A DNA stretch of 64,000 bases from assembly GCF_042682685.1 (NCBI RefSeq), contig NZ_JBHUHX010000004.1:208178-272177 (forward strand). The letters run 5' to 3'. Of the stretch, positions 16,906-24,793 are shown one piece after another (within the stretch, counting starts at the first letter, position 1; every line of letters starts with the position of its first letter). Under the pieces are notes generated by a model. It did no database searches. It had not been told where the DNA came from and saw only the letters and a program-made list of their open reading frames with translations. Made by a program: the position numbers and the translations under genes. Source of the stretch: Imhoffiella fuscus (GTDB lineage: Bacteria > Pseudomonadota > Gammaproteobacteria > Chromatiales > Chromatiaceae).

Positions 16906-17559
16906 TTATTCTCGGTGGTAACTGAGAATCTGACCCTTGAACGGCTGTTCCAGATAAGCGGAATGCTGTGGTCTTTCCTGGGTATGGGAGTACCCCAAGC
17001 TCACCATTTTCTTACTGAAGCGGGCGTGATACCCCCGACCTGGATCGACGAGGATCACATCGCAGGCCGCGTTAGCGTGCCGTTCGATGAAAGACGCCAG
17101 CAATTCGACATGCCCACGCTCATAGAGCAGGTCGCTGCCGATGATGAGATCGAATTTACCCAGCTCGGAATCCTCGTCTTCCCATCCGGTACAGACGAAT
17201 GGAATCTCCTTTCCATCGTTGAGCTTGACGTTGTGTCGAAGAAAGCCTTCCGCTTCCGGGTGATAGTCGGTGGCCGTGATATCCATCAGACGCTGATTCA
17301 GGACCAGGCTCGCCAGACCGATTCCGCACCCGATTTCCAAGATTCCCAAGCCTTCGACGTCCTGGTCGTGCATATGGTGGGCGAGAATCTCTCCCGATGG
17401 CCAGATGACGCCGAACAGCGGCCAGAGTGCCGAGGAGATACCCCGTTTCAGGGCCTCTCCGTCATCATCCGAATACTGTTGTTTGTCGCGCAGCGTCCGA
17501 ACATGAATATCCGTATCGCCGAACTCGATGGTTTTGTAGCACACGCGTATTTTGGGCAA
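16906..17559 (-). CDS. Class I methyltransferase (protein lysine methyltransferase-like)
   Basis: This 217-aa protein has the seven-strand SAM-binding fold. 'LGILEIGCGIGLASLVLNQR' is motif I, preceded by 'ALWPLFGVIWPSGEILAHHM', and followed by 'ITATDYHPEAEGFLRHN'. The Trp-Pro-Ser-Gly segment just before motif I and the overall length resemble the METTL/Methyltransf_16 group, members of which methylate protein lysines. The substrate is unknown. A later 'DLIIGSDLLYE' fits the D/E-x-x-Y active-site position of that group. The gene lies upstream of the Tus-like gene in the same direction, with the Ter-like site in the 128-base gap. Confidence 0.8.
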   Translation of the reverse strand: MPKIRVCYKTIEFGDTDIHVRTLRDKQQYSDDDGEALKRGISSALWPLFGVIWPSGEILAHHMHDQDVEGLGILEIGCGIGLASLVLNQRLMDITATDYHPEAEGFLRHNVKLNDGKEIPFVCTGWEDEDSELGKFDLIIGSDLLYERGHVELLASFIERHANAACDVILVDPGRGYHARFSKKMVSLGYSHTQERPQHSAYLEQPFKGQILSYHRE

Positions 17560-17640
17560 ACAATGGACCTTTGATGTGAACGTCCTCTACGGCCCAAAGT
17601 GCAGCTCATAGCGGTTGATGTGACGGCCAGCGTTTAGACA

Positions 17641-17840
17641 GCCGTGATGGGTCGGTTCGAATGCCGGATTTCAGTTCGACGGGCAGGGATTCGACCGCGA
17701 TCCGGCCGGCGGATACAGCGGCTGGCGCGCCTTCGCCTACTATCCGGTGCCCGGAACCTACTATTGGCGAGGTGGCAACTCGCCGAAGGGCAGGTCCATC
17801 TGGCCGCCGATCTCTTTCCCGACTGCGAGGCGGCCGAGCG
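17641..17840 (+). pseudogene. Gene remnant without a start codon
   Basis: One frame reads FQFDGQGFDRDPAGGYSGWR and then AFAYYPVPGTYYWRGGNSP, a composition unlike a shadow frame and similar to a secreted-protein segment. The frame has a stop just upstream (TGA near 17643) and no ATG, and its downstream part loses recognisable character. I read it as a decayed fragment of a longer gene; the 'GW.AFAY.P.PGT' pattern recalls some c-type cytochrome-like secreted proteins, but I cannot confirm this. The rest of 17560-18170 shows nothing else clear. Confidence 0.3.
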
Positions 17841-18176
17841 GCGAGAGTCTGAGAATAACACCGTCAAGGCGGCACCTGGAGATTATGAGCGCGGACTCTT
17901 TCGAGCCCGACGGTACTCCCAAGGACGCAGCATTCGAGCGTCTACACACTGATCCTCCTCTTGAAAGTGGACTTAAGTTCGCTAGCGCACCGAAGTCGCG
18001 ATCCGTTCGGGATAGAGTGCTGAGAACCGGGGGATCGTAGGCGGGCCGGAGTCATGCAGGCTCAGCGTCGAACCGCCGCACTCGATCTAACACGCCCGGC
18101 ATCCGTCGTCGCGCCTAAGCCGATGACCTCATTGTGGCGCAGCGACAGCGGAACGAACCGCTAACAGGTAATGATG

Positions 18177-18320
18177 ATGAAAAAGCTCGGAGCACTGATT
18201 TTTCTGATCGCAATGGCTGGATTGTCCGGCTGCAATACCATCGAGGGCGCTGGCAAGGATATTCAAAGCGGCGGTGACGCCGTGAGCGATACGGCCAGGG
18301 ACGTCAAAAAAGAGATGTGA
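18177..18320 (+). CDS. Entericidin-family small lipoprotein
   Basis: This 47-aa peptide reads MKKLGALIFLIAMAGLSGC and continues NTIEGAGKDIQSGGDAVSDT. It has a lipoprotein signal with lipobox LSGC, followed by the entericidin pattern N-T-hydrophobic-x-G-x-G-x-D-hydrophobic and a short charged tail. Entericidins are tiny membrane lipoproteins tied to envelope stress and programmed lysis in enteric bacteria; function here is inferred. Three consecutive ATG codons occur (18171, 18174, 18177). The third has an AGG site 8 bases upstream and gives the standard 'MKK' start. Confidence 0.8.
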   Translation: MKKLGALIFLIAMAGLSGCNTIEGAGKDIQSGGDAVSDTARDVKKEM

Positions 18321-18476
18321 AGCGGCGCAGAGGCCACGACCAATCGTCAACCACTGGAGCGCGCGTGATGAATCTTTAGCGATATAGCACCGCTCTCCGG
18401 TTCGGTTATCTGGTCGGGCAGGGGCGCCGATATGGATACTCAGAAATCTTGTTACCCGCTGTCGAGAGATCACCCC

Positions 18477-18611
18477 ATGACCAAAGAACGCAAAAGCAAC
18501 AAAGAAGCAAAGAAAAAACCGGGCCAGACGCTGAAAGAGAAGAGGAATGCGAAGAAAAACAAGGAGGAATCCAAGACCTTGCTGGGTAACGTCAAGGGTG
18601 GACTGGTCTAG
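18477..18611 (+). CDS. Lysine-rich small protein
   Basis: This 44-aa peptide, MTKERKSNKEAKKKPGQTLK and onward, is mostly Lys, Glu and Asn. The opening 'MTKERKSNKEAKK' matches a widespread class of tiny basic proteins in Proteobacteria whose role is unknown. An in-frame ATG at 18432 with an AGGGG site could give a 59-aa version, but the family-like start favours 18477. It sits between the entericidin-like gene and the sulfatase. Confidence 0.55.
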   Translation: MTKERKSNKEAKKKPGQTLKEKRNAKKNKEESKTLLGNVKGGLV

Positions 18612-18757
18612 GCGGAGGACGGAAGAAACACCTTTGTTCCTGGACCGTTGCAATGGATCTCATTCGCCCAAATAGGCTCGCGAGGGCCAGTTTAGATCGA
18701 ACCGAGTGGCCGACGCCCCAGCGAAGACGGGCAATCATCAACGACTGGTGGATAGCG

Positions 18758-20899
18758 ATGAGAACGACAACGGCGATGCTGGTGGGGCTGTCGGTCCTGG
18801 GGGTGTCTGGTTCGGGTCTGGAGACCGCATGGGCGGCGTCCGACTCCACGCCGAACATCCTCTTCGTGATCATGGACGACGTGGGCATCGATCAGATGCG
18901 GGTGTTCGGCTACGGCAGCGTCAGTTCGCCGAGCACGCCGACCATTGATCGGATCGCCCGATCCGGGGTCCGCTTCCGCAACACCTGGTCGATGCCGGCC
19001 TGCACCACCAGCCGGGCGGTGGTGTTCGACGCCCGTTTCCCCTTCCGTACCAACGTCCTCGGCGCGCTCGGTCCCGACGACCTGGCCAACTCGATGGTCT
19101 CGCCCTTCGAAATGACGACGCCGAAACTGCTGGCGCAGCAGGGGTACGAGAGCGCCATGTTCGGCAAGTTTCATCTCGCCCTTCAGGGCAAGGATCCGGC
19201 CGGCGATGCGATGCCGCACAACCTCGGCTGGGACTATTTCGCGGGCTGGCTCGACGAGACCGGCGATCCCTCTTCGATCGACCTGACGGCCGGGGGCGTC
19301 GCCACGGACGGCAAGACCTATTCCTGCGGCTTCGTGCCGGGATCGCGCGCGGGCGGTGCCGATGGCGGCGCCTGCTACATGGCGGATGGGTCCTGCCGCA
19401 ACCTGCGCGGCGTGGGATCGGTCCCGCCCGGTCGTCTCTGCCTGGATGCGGGCGGCATCCTGGATCCTGACAAGCGCTGCGAGACCTCGCCGCCCGAATA
19501 TCTGGACTTCACCCGGCTCAACGGCCATTACGTGTCCCCACTGGTCTACAACTATCCGGACGGCTCGGTTGAGCGGGTGCCTCCGACCGACGCGCGCGCG
19601 CGTCGCTTCCGCGCAACCCTGGCGGTCGACGAGGCGATCGAATGGATCAACACTCGCCCGGAGGGGCAGCCCTGGATGGCGACGGTCAGCTTCGCCTCCG
19701 TCCACACCCCGATCATGCAGCCGCCCGTGGACCGCTCGCTTTTAGCCAACGTCAGGAGCAGCGACATGGACTGCTCCGACACGCTGGTGCAGCGCGTGCT
19801 GTCGAAGCTGATGCTCGAATCGCTCGACGCCGAACTGGGACGCCTGCTGCTGTCGGCACATCTCGCGTCCATCGGCCCGAGCGGCAACCTGGTCTATCGG
19901 CCGGAGCGCACCGATACTATGCTGATCGTCCTCGGCGACAACGGCAGCCTGGGGTATACCGTCAGGCGTCCATTCGATACCTCGCGCGCCAAGGGTACCG
20001 CCTATCAGACCGGCGTCTGGGTGCCGCTGATCGTCGCCGGTCCTCTGGTGGAGCGTCCGAGCCGCATCGTTTCCTCCATGGTGAACATCGCGGATCTCTA
20101 CGCGCTCTTCGGTGAGATCGCCGGCATCGACGATGTCCGGAAGGCCGTCCCGAGACCGATCGACTCCGAACCCATGCTGCCCTATCTGATCGACCCCGGT
20201 CAGGACGGCATCCGGCAGTGGAACTTCACCCAAGTGGGAACGAATCTGCAAGCGAACGGAGCCATCAACGGCCCCTGCACCATCAGCAGCACCTGTACCC
20301 AGATCCCGGTCACCAAGGGCGTCTGCGAGGACAACAACGGGACCTGGTGGGGAACCGGTCTCGACGCGCCGGACACCGAGGGCGCGCCGTCCGAGGGCTT
20401 CAGCTATTGCTGCGAGGTCGATGCCTTCCTGGTCGCCAGGGGCGAGGAGCCCTACGATATCAGCCCGCTCTCGGCGGTCGGCATCCGCAACGATCGCTAC
20501 AAGATCGTGCGCAACAGCCTGAAGGCCTATGTCTCTCTGGACCAGCCCTGCGTGGACACGACCACCACGGAATTCTACGCGATCGACGAGGAGATCCCGA
20601 AGCCCCAACTCGACGAGGCGGGCACCGAGCTTCCGCTCGACCAGCTGACCGCCGATCAGCAGCAGAATTTCGACGCACTCTCGGCGCAGCTGGAGACGCT
20701 TCTGGCGTCCCAGAAGGCGTGCCCGGGTGACGGCAATCTGGACCTGATCGTCGACCAGAAGGATCTTGACGACTGGCGTCATTACAGCGAGTCGAGCGGA
20801 CTTTCGAGCGTCTACGACTTCAACCTCGACGGACTGACCGACGCAGCCGACGAGGCTATCATCAAGCAGAACCTGGGGCTGCAATGCCCGAACGATTGA
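18758..20899 (+). CDS. Exported sulfatase with dockerin-like tail
   Basis: This 713-aa protein has a signal peptide (about residues 1-28, ending AWA), then an alkaline-phosphatase-fold sulfatase domain: NILFVIMDDVGIDQM supplies metal-binding Asp residues, and ACTTSRA holds the expected nucleophile, Cys82. The usual signature for formylglycine maturation is C-x-P/A-S-R; here the third position is Thr. Later parts carry extra Cys-rich inserts (CGFVPGS, TCTQIPV, SYCCEV), suggesting disulfides. The last 60 residues hold two calcium-loop-like repeats (DGNLDLIVDQKDLDDW and DFNLDGLTDAADEAII), as in type I dockerins. The ATG at 18758 places the signal peptide correctly; the frame opens at 18653. The substrate is unknown. 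Confidence 0.82.
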   Translation: MRTTTAMLVGLSVLGVSGSGLETAWAASDSTPNILFVIMDDVGIDQMRVFGYGSVSSPSTPTIDRIARSGVRFRNTWSMPACTTSRAVVFDARFPFRTNVLGALGPDDLANSMVSPFEMTTPKLLAQQGYESAMFGKFHLALQGKDPAGDAMPHNLGWDYFAGWLDETGDPSSIDLTAGGVATDGKTYSCGFVPGSRAGGADGGACYMADGSCRNLRGVGSVPPGRLCLDAGGILDPDKRCETSPPEYLDFTRLNGHYVSPLVYNYPDGSVERVPPTDARARRFRATLAVDEAIEWINTRPEGQPWMATVSFASVHTPIMQPPVDRSLLANVRSSDMDCSDTLVQRVLSKLMLESLDAELGRLLLSAHLASIGPSGNLVYRPERTDTMLIVLGDNGSLGYTVRRPFDTSRAKGTAYQTGVWVPLIVAGPLVERPSRIVSSMVNIADLYALFGEIAGIDDVRKAVPRPIDSEPMLPYLIDPGQDGIRQWNFTQVGTNLQANGAINGPCTISSTCTQIPVTKGVCEDNNGTWWGTGLDAPDTEGAPSEGFSYCCEVDAFLVARGEEPYDISPLSAVGIRNDRYKIVRNSLKAYVSLDQPCVDTTTTEFYAIDEEIPKPQLDEAGTELPLDQLTADQQQNFDALSAQLETLLASQKACPGDGNLDLIVDQKDLDDWRHYSESSGLSSVYDFNLDGLTDAADEAIIKQNLGLQCPND

Positions 20900-21219
20900 A
20901 ACGTCTCGTGGGCGATGGCCTTCAAGCGGCAAGCTGCTCCAGTCGGTGCCAAAGAACTGCAGACGCATCAAAGGGATGAGTGTGAGTGCATCAGGGCTGT
21001 AACGGTCACATGAAGTGAACATGCTGGCCCCTGCCGTCTTTGGGTTCGCTACGCTGCCGAGTCGTCCGGGATAGCGATCCGAACGTCGCCGCTCAACCAT
21101 CCGGCGCTTTTTCGTGTTGGATCCTGTCAACACCGATAAGAAGATTCGAGTAGTGTATAGATCTCTCATTCGGGAAGGGCCTCCGCTTCCCGGCCGACGA
21201 TATTCTAAGGAGTACGGTG
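20900..21219. other. Intergenic region with terminator-like hairpin
   Basis: This 320-base gap holds no convincing gene. CGCCG (21087-21091) and CGGCG (21102-21106) can pair around a 10-base loop and are followed by CTTTTT, a weak factor-independent terminator for the sulfatase gene. An AAGGAG ribosome site (21207-21212) for the next gene ends the region. Confidence 0.4.
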
Positions 21220-22077
21220 ATGGCCTCAGAACCGATCATCCGCGCCATGACGCGCAACGAGCTGGACACACTGGTGGACTGGGCGGCCGAGGAGGGCTGG
21301 AATCCAGGACTCAATGACGCCCAGATCTTCTGGGATACCGACCCCGATGGTTTCATCGCCGCCGAGCGCGATGGGGAGTTGATCGGCGGCGGTTCGATCG
21401 TCGCCTATGGCGAGCGCTTCGGTTTCATGGGGTTCTTCATCGTCCGTCCCGACCAGCGCGGCCAGGGGCTCGGTCGCCAGCTTTGGCACATCCGTCGCGA
21501 TCGCCTCATCGCGCGGCTTCGCGAGCCTGTCACGATCGGCATGGACGGTGTGTTCGGCATGCAGGACTTCTATTCCCGTGGCGGTTTCGTACTGAGTCAC
21601 CGGGATCTGCGTTTCGAAGGGGTTGGCTTCTCGGTCAAGCGGGATGCGCGTCTGGTCGATCTGGCCGAGGTGCCCTTCGAGCTCCTGGCCAGCTACGATG
21701 CCGCCCACTTTCCCGCCCCGCGCGAGGAGTTCCTGCGCGCCTGGATCGCCCAGCCCGGCAGCCGCGCGCTTGGCGCGATGGATGGCGTCGGGCTCCAGGG
21801 GTACGGCGTCATCCGTCCCTGTCGCCAGGGCTTCAAGATCGGACCGCTGTTCGCCGCCGACATCCAGACCGCCGAGGCGCTGTTTTACGGGCTTGTCGAT
21901 CATGCGCCCGGCGCGCCCATCTTCCTCGACGTGCCAGAGAACAATCCCCAGGCATTGGCGCTCGCCGCGCGCCATGGTCTGCACGAGGTCTTCGGTTGTG
22001 CCCGCATGTACCTCGGTCCCTTTCCGACTGTGCCAGACGCGGAGGTTTTCGGGGTCACCACCTTCGAGCTCGGTTAG
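21220..22077 (+). CDS. GNAT family N-acetyltransferase
   Basis: This 285-aa protein carries a GNAT fold in its first half: 'GFMGFFIVRPDQRGQGLGRQL' contains the acetyl-CoA pyrophosphate loop R/Q-x-x-G-x-G/A (about residues 75-88). The second half has a second, degenerate GNAT-like half of the type seen in YitH/HslE-like proteins ('GPLFAADIQTAEALFYGLV'). The substrate is unknown. The ATG at 21220 has AAGGAG 7 bases upstream; a GTG immediately before it is also possible. The stop is 2 bases from the next start, so it forms an operon with a PuuE-like gene and a lipoprotein gene. Confidence 0.85.
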   Translation: MASEPIIRAMTRNELDTLVDWAAEEGWNPGLNDAQIFWDTDPDGFIAAERDGELIGGGSIVAYGERFGFMGFFIVRPDQRGQGLGRQLWHIRRDRLIARLREPVTIGMDGVFGMQDFYSRGGFVLSHRDLRFEGVGFSVKRDARLVDLAEVPFELLASYDAAHFPAPREEFLRAWIAQPGSRALGAMDGVGLQGYGVIRPCRQGFKIGPLFAADIQTAEALFYGLVDHAPGAPIFLDVPENNPQALALAARHGLHEVFGCARMYLGPFPTVPDAEVFGVTTFELG

Positions 22078-22079
22078 CC

Positions 22080-23012
22080 ATGGACGCCTGGCATCCGCGC
22101 GATCTCCAGGGCTATGGCCGCCATCCACCCCACCCGCACTGGCCTTGCGGTGCGCGTCTAGCGCTACAGTGCGTCGTCAATGTGGAGGAAGGGGCCGAGC
22201 GCACCCTCCTCAACGGCGACGACGGTTCGGAGGACTATCTGTCCGAGCTGTCAGGTATCCGGCGGCGTTTCGGAGAGCGCCATTACAGCGCGGAAGGGCT
22301 GCACGACTATGGTGCCCGGGTCGGCTTCTGGCGTCTGCTGCGTCTGTTCGACGCGCGCAAGATCCCCTTCACCGCCTTCGCCTGCGGGCGGGCGCTGGAA
22401 CTCAATCCCGAGATCGGCGCTGCGCTCGGCGAACTGGGGCACGAGGTCGCCGGTCACGGCTACCGTTGGATCGACTATCGCGATGTCGACGCGGCGACCG
22501 AGCGCGAGCACATCGCCCACACCTGCCGGATCATCGCCGAGACCTGCGGCCAACGACCGGTCGGCTGGTACGGCGGACGGGTCAGCCCAAACACCCGCAG
22601 GCTCCTGGTGGAGCACGGGGGCTTTCTCTACGACTCCGATGCCTACGACGACGAGCGGCCCTATTGGCTGACCGAGCGCGGCCAGTCTCACCTGATCGTG
22701 CCATACAGTCTGGTCACCAACGACATCCGTTATCTGCTGTCTCCCGGTTGCGCCACGGGGGACGATTTCTTCATCCTGCTGCGCGATGCCTTCGACACGA
22801 TGAGGGCAGAGGGCCGGGAGCGCCCGGCCATGATGAGCGTCGGGCTGCATTCGCGGATCAGCGGCCATCCGGCGCGGGCGCGGGGCCTGGCACGTTTTCT
22901 CGACTATGCCGCCGGATTCGATGACATCTGGTTCTGTCGCCGGCGCGAGATCGCCGAGCATTGGGTCGCGCACTTCGGGCAGCCGACGGCCAAGCGGAGC
23001 ACTGCATCATGA
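22080..23012 (+). CDS. puuE: Polysaccharide deacetylase-fold enzyme, PuuE-like
   Basis: This 310-aa protein matches the PuuE branch of the polysaccharide-deacetylase (NodB) fold. The opening GYGRHPPHPHWPCGARLALQ, then 'VNVEEGAERTLLNGDDGSEDYLSE', is characteristic. PuuE in pseudomonads is a metal-independent allantoinase opening the hydantoin ring in purine breakdown, but the family also holds uncharacterised deacetylases. 'GHEVAGHGYRWIDY' and a late 'GLHSRISGHPAR' match active-site regions of the fold. No other purine-catabolism gene is nearby, so the substrate is open. It starts 2 bases after the GNAT gene and overlaps the next gene by 4 bases (ATGA). Confidence 0.75.
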   Translation: MDAWHPRDLQGYGRHPPHPHWPCGARLALQCVVNVEEGAERTLLNGDDGSEDYLSELSGIRRRFGERHYSAEGLHDYGARVGFWRLLRLFDARKIPFTAFACGRALELNPEIGAALGELGHEVAGHGYRWIDYRDVDAATEREHIAHTCRIIAETCGQRPVGWYGGRVSPNTRRLLVEHGGFLYDSDAYDDERPYWLTERGQSHLIVPYSLVTNDIRYLLSPGCATGDDFFILLRDAFDTMRAEGRERPAMMSVGLHSRISGHPARARGLARFLDYAAGFDDIWFCRRREIAEHWVAHFGQPTAKRSTAS

Positions 23013-23524
23013 GCCTTTCACCGACCCCAGGTTTCGAGCCGAAAAAAGACACATGGCGAAGTTCCCTCGGTCCGCACGGCCGCGCGGGTGCGGTTCTGAT
23101 CGCGGTGTTGCTCGGCGGTTGCGCGCAGCCGCTGGGCACGACGCGACCGTCCCTGACGCTGCGTGTGACCGCACCGATCGAGATCCCTCCGCAGCGTGCG
23201 CACGCGATCCTGCAAGGCGGACGGTTGGCCAACTACGGCAACCGGACCGAGCCGTATTGCGAGCTGGAGGTCCGTCGGGTTTCGGGCGAGGAGCCCCAAT
23301 GGATCCGGCAGGGCGAGTTCCAGGTCGGTCGAATCAGTCAGCAGGTCCTGATCGATCCCACGACCCGGATTCCAGACTTTCTCGTGGTCAGGGGCTGTTC
23401 GGATCCGGTCTTCCAGGAAAGCGTCTGGTGGCTGGAGTCGCCTGCGCCGAGCGAGGTGCTCTTTCTGCGCTGCATCGCGCCTTACTTCGATTGCCGCTCT
23501 CGGTCGATCAGGTCCAGCAGGTAG
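23009..23524 (+). CDS. Predicted outer-membrane lipoprotein
   Basis: This 171-aa protein has a long basic N-terminus and a hydrophobic stretch ending LLGGC, a lipobox, placing the lipidated Cys at about residue 38. The mature part contains 'GNRTEPYCELEVRRVSGEEP' and 'VVRGCSDPVFQESVWWLESP', with Cys pairs that may be oxidised. I do not recognise the family. Its ATG overlaps the stop of the PuuE-like gene (ATGA at 23009-23012), so translation is probably coupled. It ends the operon; the following 168 bases show nothing clear. Confidence 0.6.
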   Translation: MSLSPTPGFEPKKDTWRSSLGPHGRAGAVLIAVLLGGCAQPLGTTRPSLTLRVTAPIEIPPQRAHAILQGGRLANYGNRTEPYCELEVRRVSGEEPQWIRQGEFQVGRISQQVLIDPTTRIPDFLVVRGCSDPVFQESVWWLESPAPSEVLFLRCIAPYFDCRSRSIRSSR

Positions 23525-23692
23525 TCGGTGAGTATCTGAGCGTCGGTATTGGCGAACCACTCCATGGGAGCGCCGACCCTGGGGGCGAGGCCAGGACGCC
23601 TTGAGTCGCTCGCCGAACTCTTGTCTGCTACCGGCCGATTCCTAGACCGCATAAAATACGTGGATTAGGACAGTCGAGTCGAACCAACCCTC

Positions 23693-24793
23693 ATGCCAGA
23701 AACGGGTCAGCCATTCGGATTCAGCCCCGCCGCGCGTTTTCTGCTGGTCGCCGGCGCCTTTGTCGTGGTCATTGCCGGACTCAAGGCCGCCTCCAATCTG
23801 ATCACGCCCTTCCTGCTCGCGGTCTTCATCGCCGTGGTGCTGCAGCCGCCCATCCGCTATCTGCGCCAGCACGGTCTGCCCGGCTGGGCGGCCATGCTGC
23901 TGGTCGTGGCGGTGCTCATCGGGGTCGGCGGCGCCATGGTCGGACTCTTCAGCGGGTCGCTGAACGCCTTCAATACGAGCCTCCCGGACTATCAGGAGCG
24001 GCTCAAGACCATGACCGGCGAAGCGGCGAGCTGGTTGGACCTCGTCGGGGTGCATGTCTCAAAGGATGCGCTGAACTCGATGATCGACCCCGCGCGCACG
24101 CTCGGTCTGGCGGGCGATCTGATCAAGGGGTTGGGCGGGGCGCTGGCCAACGCCTTCCTCATCCTGCTGACGGTCGTCTTCATCCTGCTGGAGGCCAACA
24201 GCCTGCCCAACAAGCTCCGGGCTGCACTGCGCGCGCCAGAGGTTTCCATGGGGCATCTGCGCGAGGTGCTCCAGACCATCAATCGCTATATGTTCATCAA
24301 GGCCAACACCAGTTTGGCCACCGGGTTGCTGATCTGGATCTGGTTGACCTTTCTGGGCGTCGATTTCGCGGCCATGTGGGCGACCCTCGCATTCCTGCTC
24401 AACTTCGTGCCCACCATCGGTTCGATCATCGCTGCCGTCCCGGCGGTACTGCTGACGCTGGTCCAGCTCGATTTGGAATCCGTACTCCTGGTGACCGCCG
24501 GCTATCTTGGCGTCAACGTCCTGATCGGCAGCTTCGTCGAGCCGCGCGTCATGGGACGCGGGCTCGGACTTTCGACTCTGGTCGTCTTCGTTTCCCTGGT
24601 CTTCTGGGGCTACGTCCTCGGCTCGGTCGGCATGCTGCTGTCGGTTCCCCTGACCATGGCGCTCAAGATCGCGCTCGACGTCAATCCTCAGACCCGCCCC
24701 TTCGCCATCATGCTCGGCCCGGAGATCGAGGCCAAGCACGCCTTCGACTCGGCTCGACGCGAGATCGCGAAAATAGACAAGGACCAGACCTAG
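23693..24793 (+). CDS. AI-2E family (PerM-like) transporter
   Basis: This 366-aa inner-membrane protein has the AI-2E/PerM layout: paired N-terminal helices ('SNLITPFLLAVFIAVVLQPPI' is the signature), an amphipathic middle domain, and five C-terminal helices including 'ATLAFLLNFVPTIGSIIAAV' and 'VEPRVMGRGLGLSTLVVF', both highly conserved. Members export small molecules; TqsA has been linked to autoinducer-2, others to ions or drugs. The substrate here is unknown. Its end overlaps the convergent decarboxylase gene by 4 bases. Confidence 0.9.
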   Translation: MPETGQPFGFSPAARFLLVAGAFVVVIAGLKAASNLITPFLLAVFIAVVLQPPIRYLRQHGLPGWAAMLLVVAVLIGVGGAMVGLFSGSLNAFNTSLPDYQERLKTMTGEAASWLDLVGVHVSKDALNSMIDPARTLGLAGDLIKGLGGALANAFLILLTVVFILLEANSLPNKLRAALRAPEVSMGHLREVLQTINRYMFIKANTSLATGLLIWIWLTFLGVDFAAMWATLAFLLNFVPTIGSIIAAVPAVLLTLVQLDLESVLLVTAGYLGVNVLIGSFVEPRVMGRGLGLSTLVVFVSLVFWGYVLGSVGMLLSVPLTMALKIALDVNPQTRPFAIMLGPEIEAKHAFDSARREIAKIDKDQT

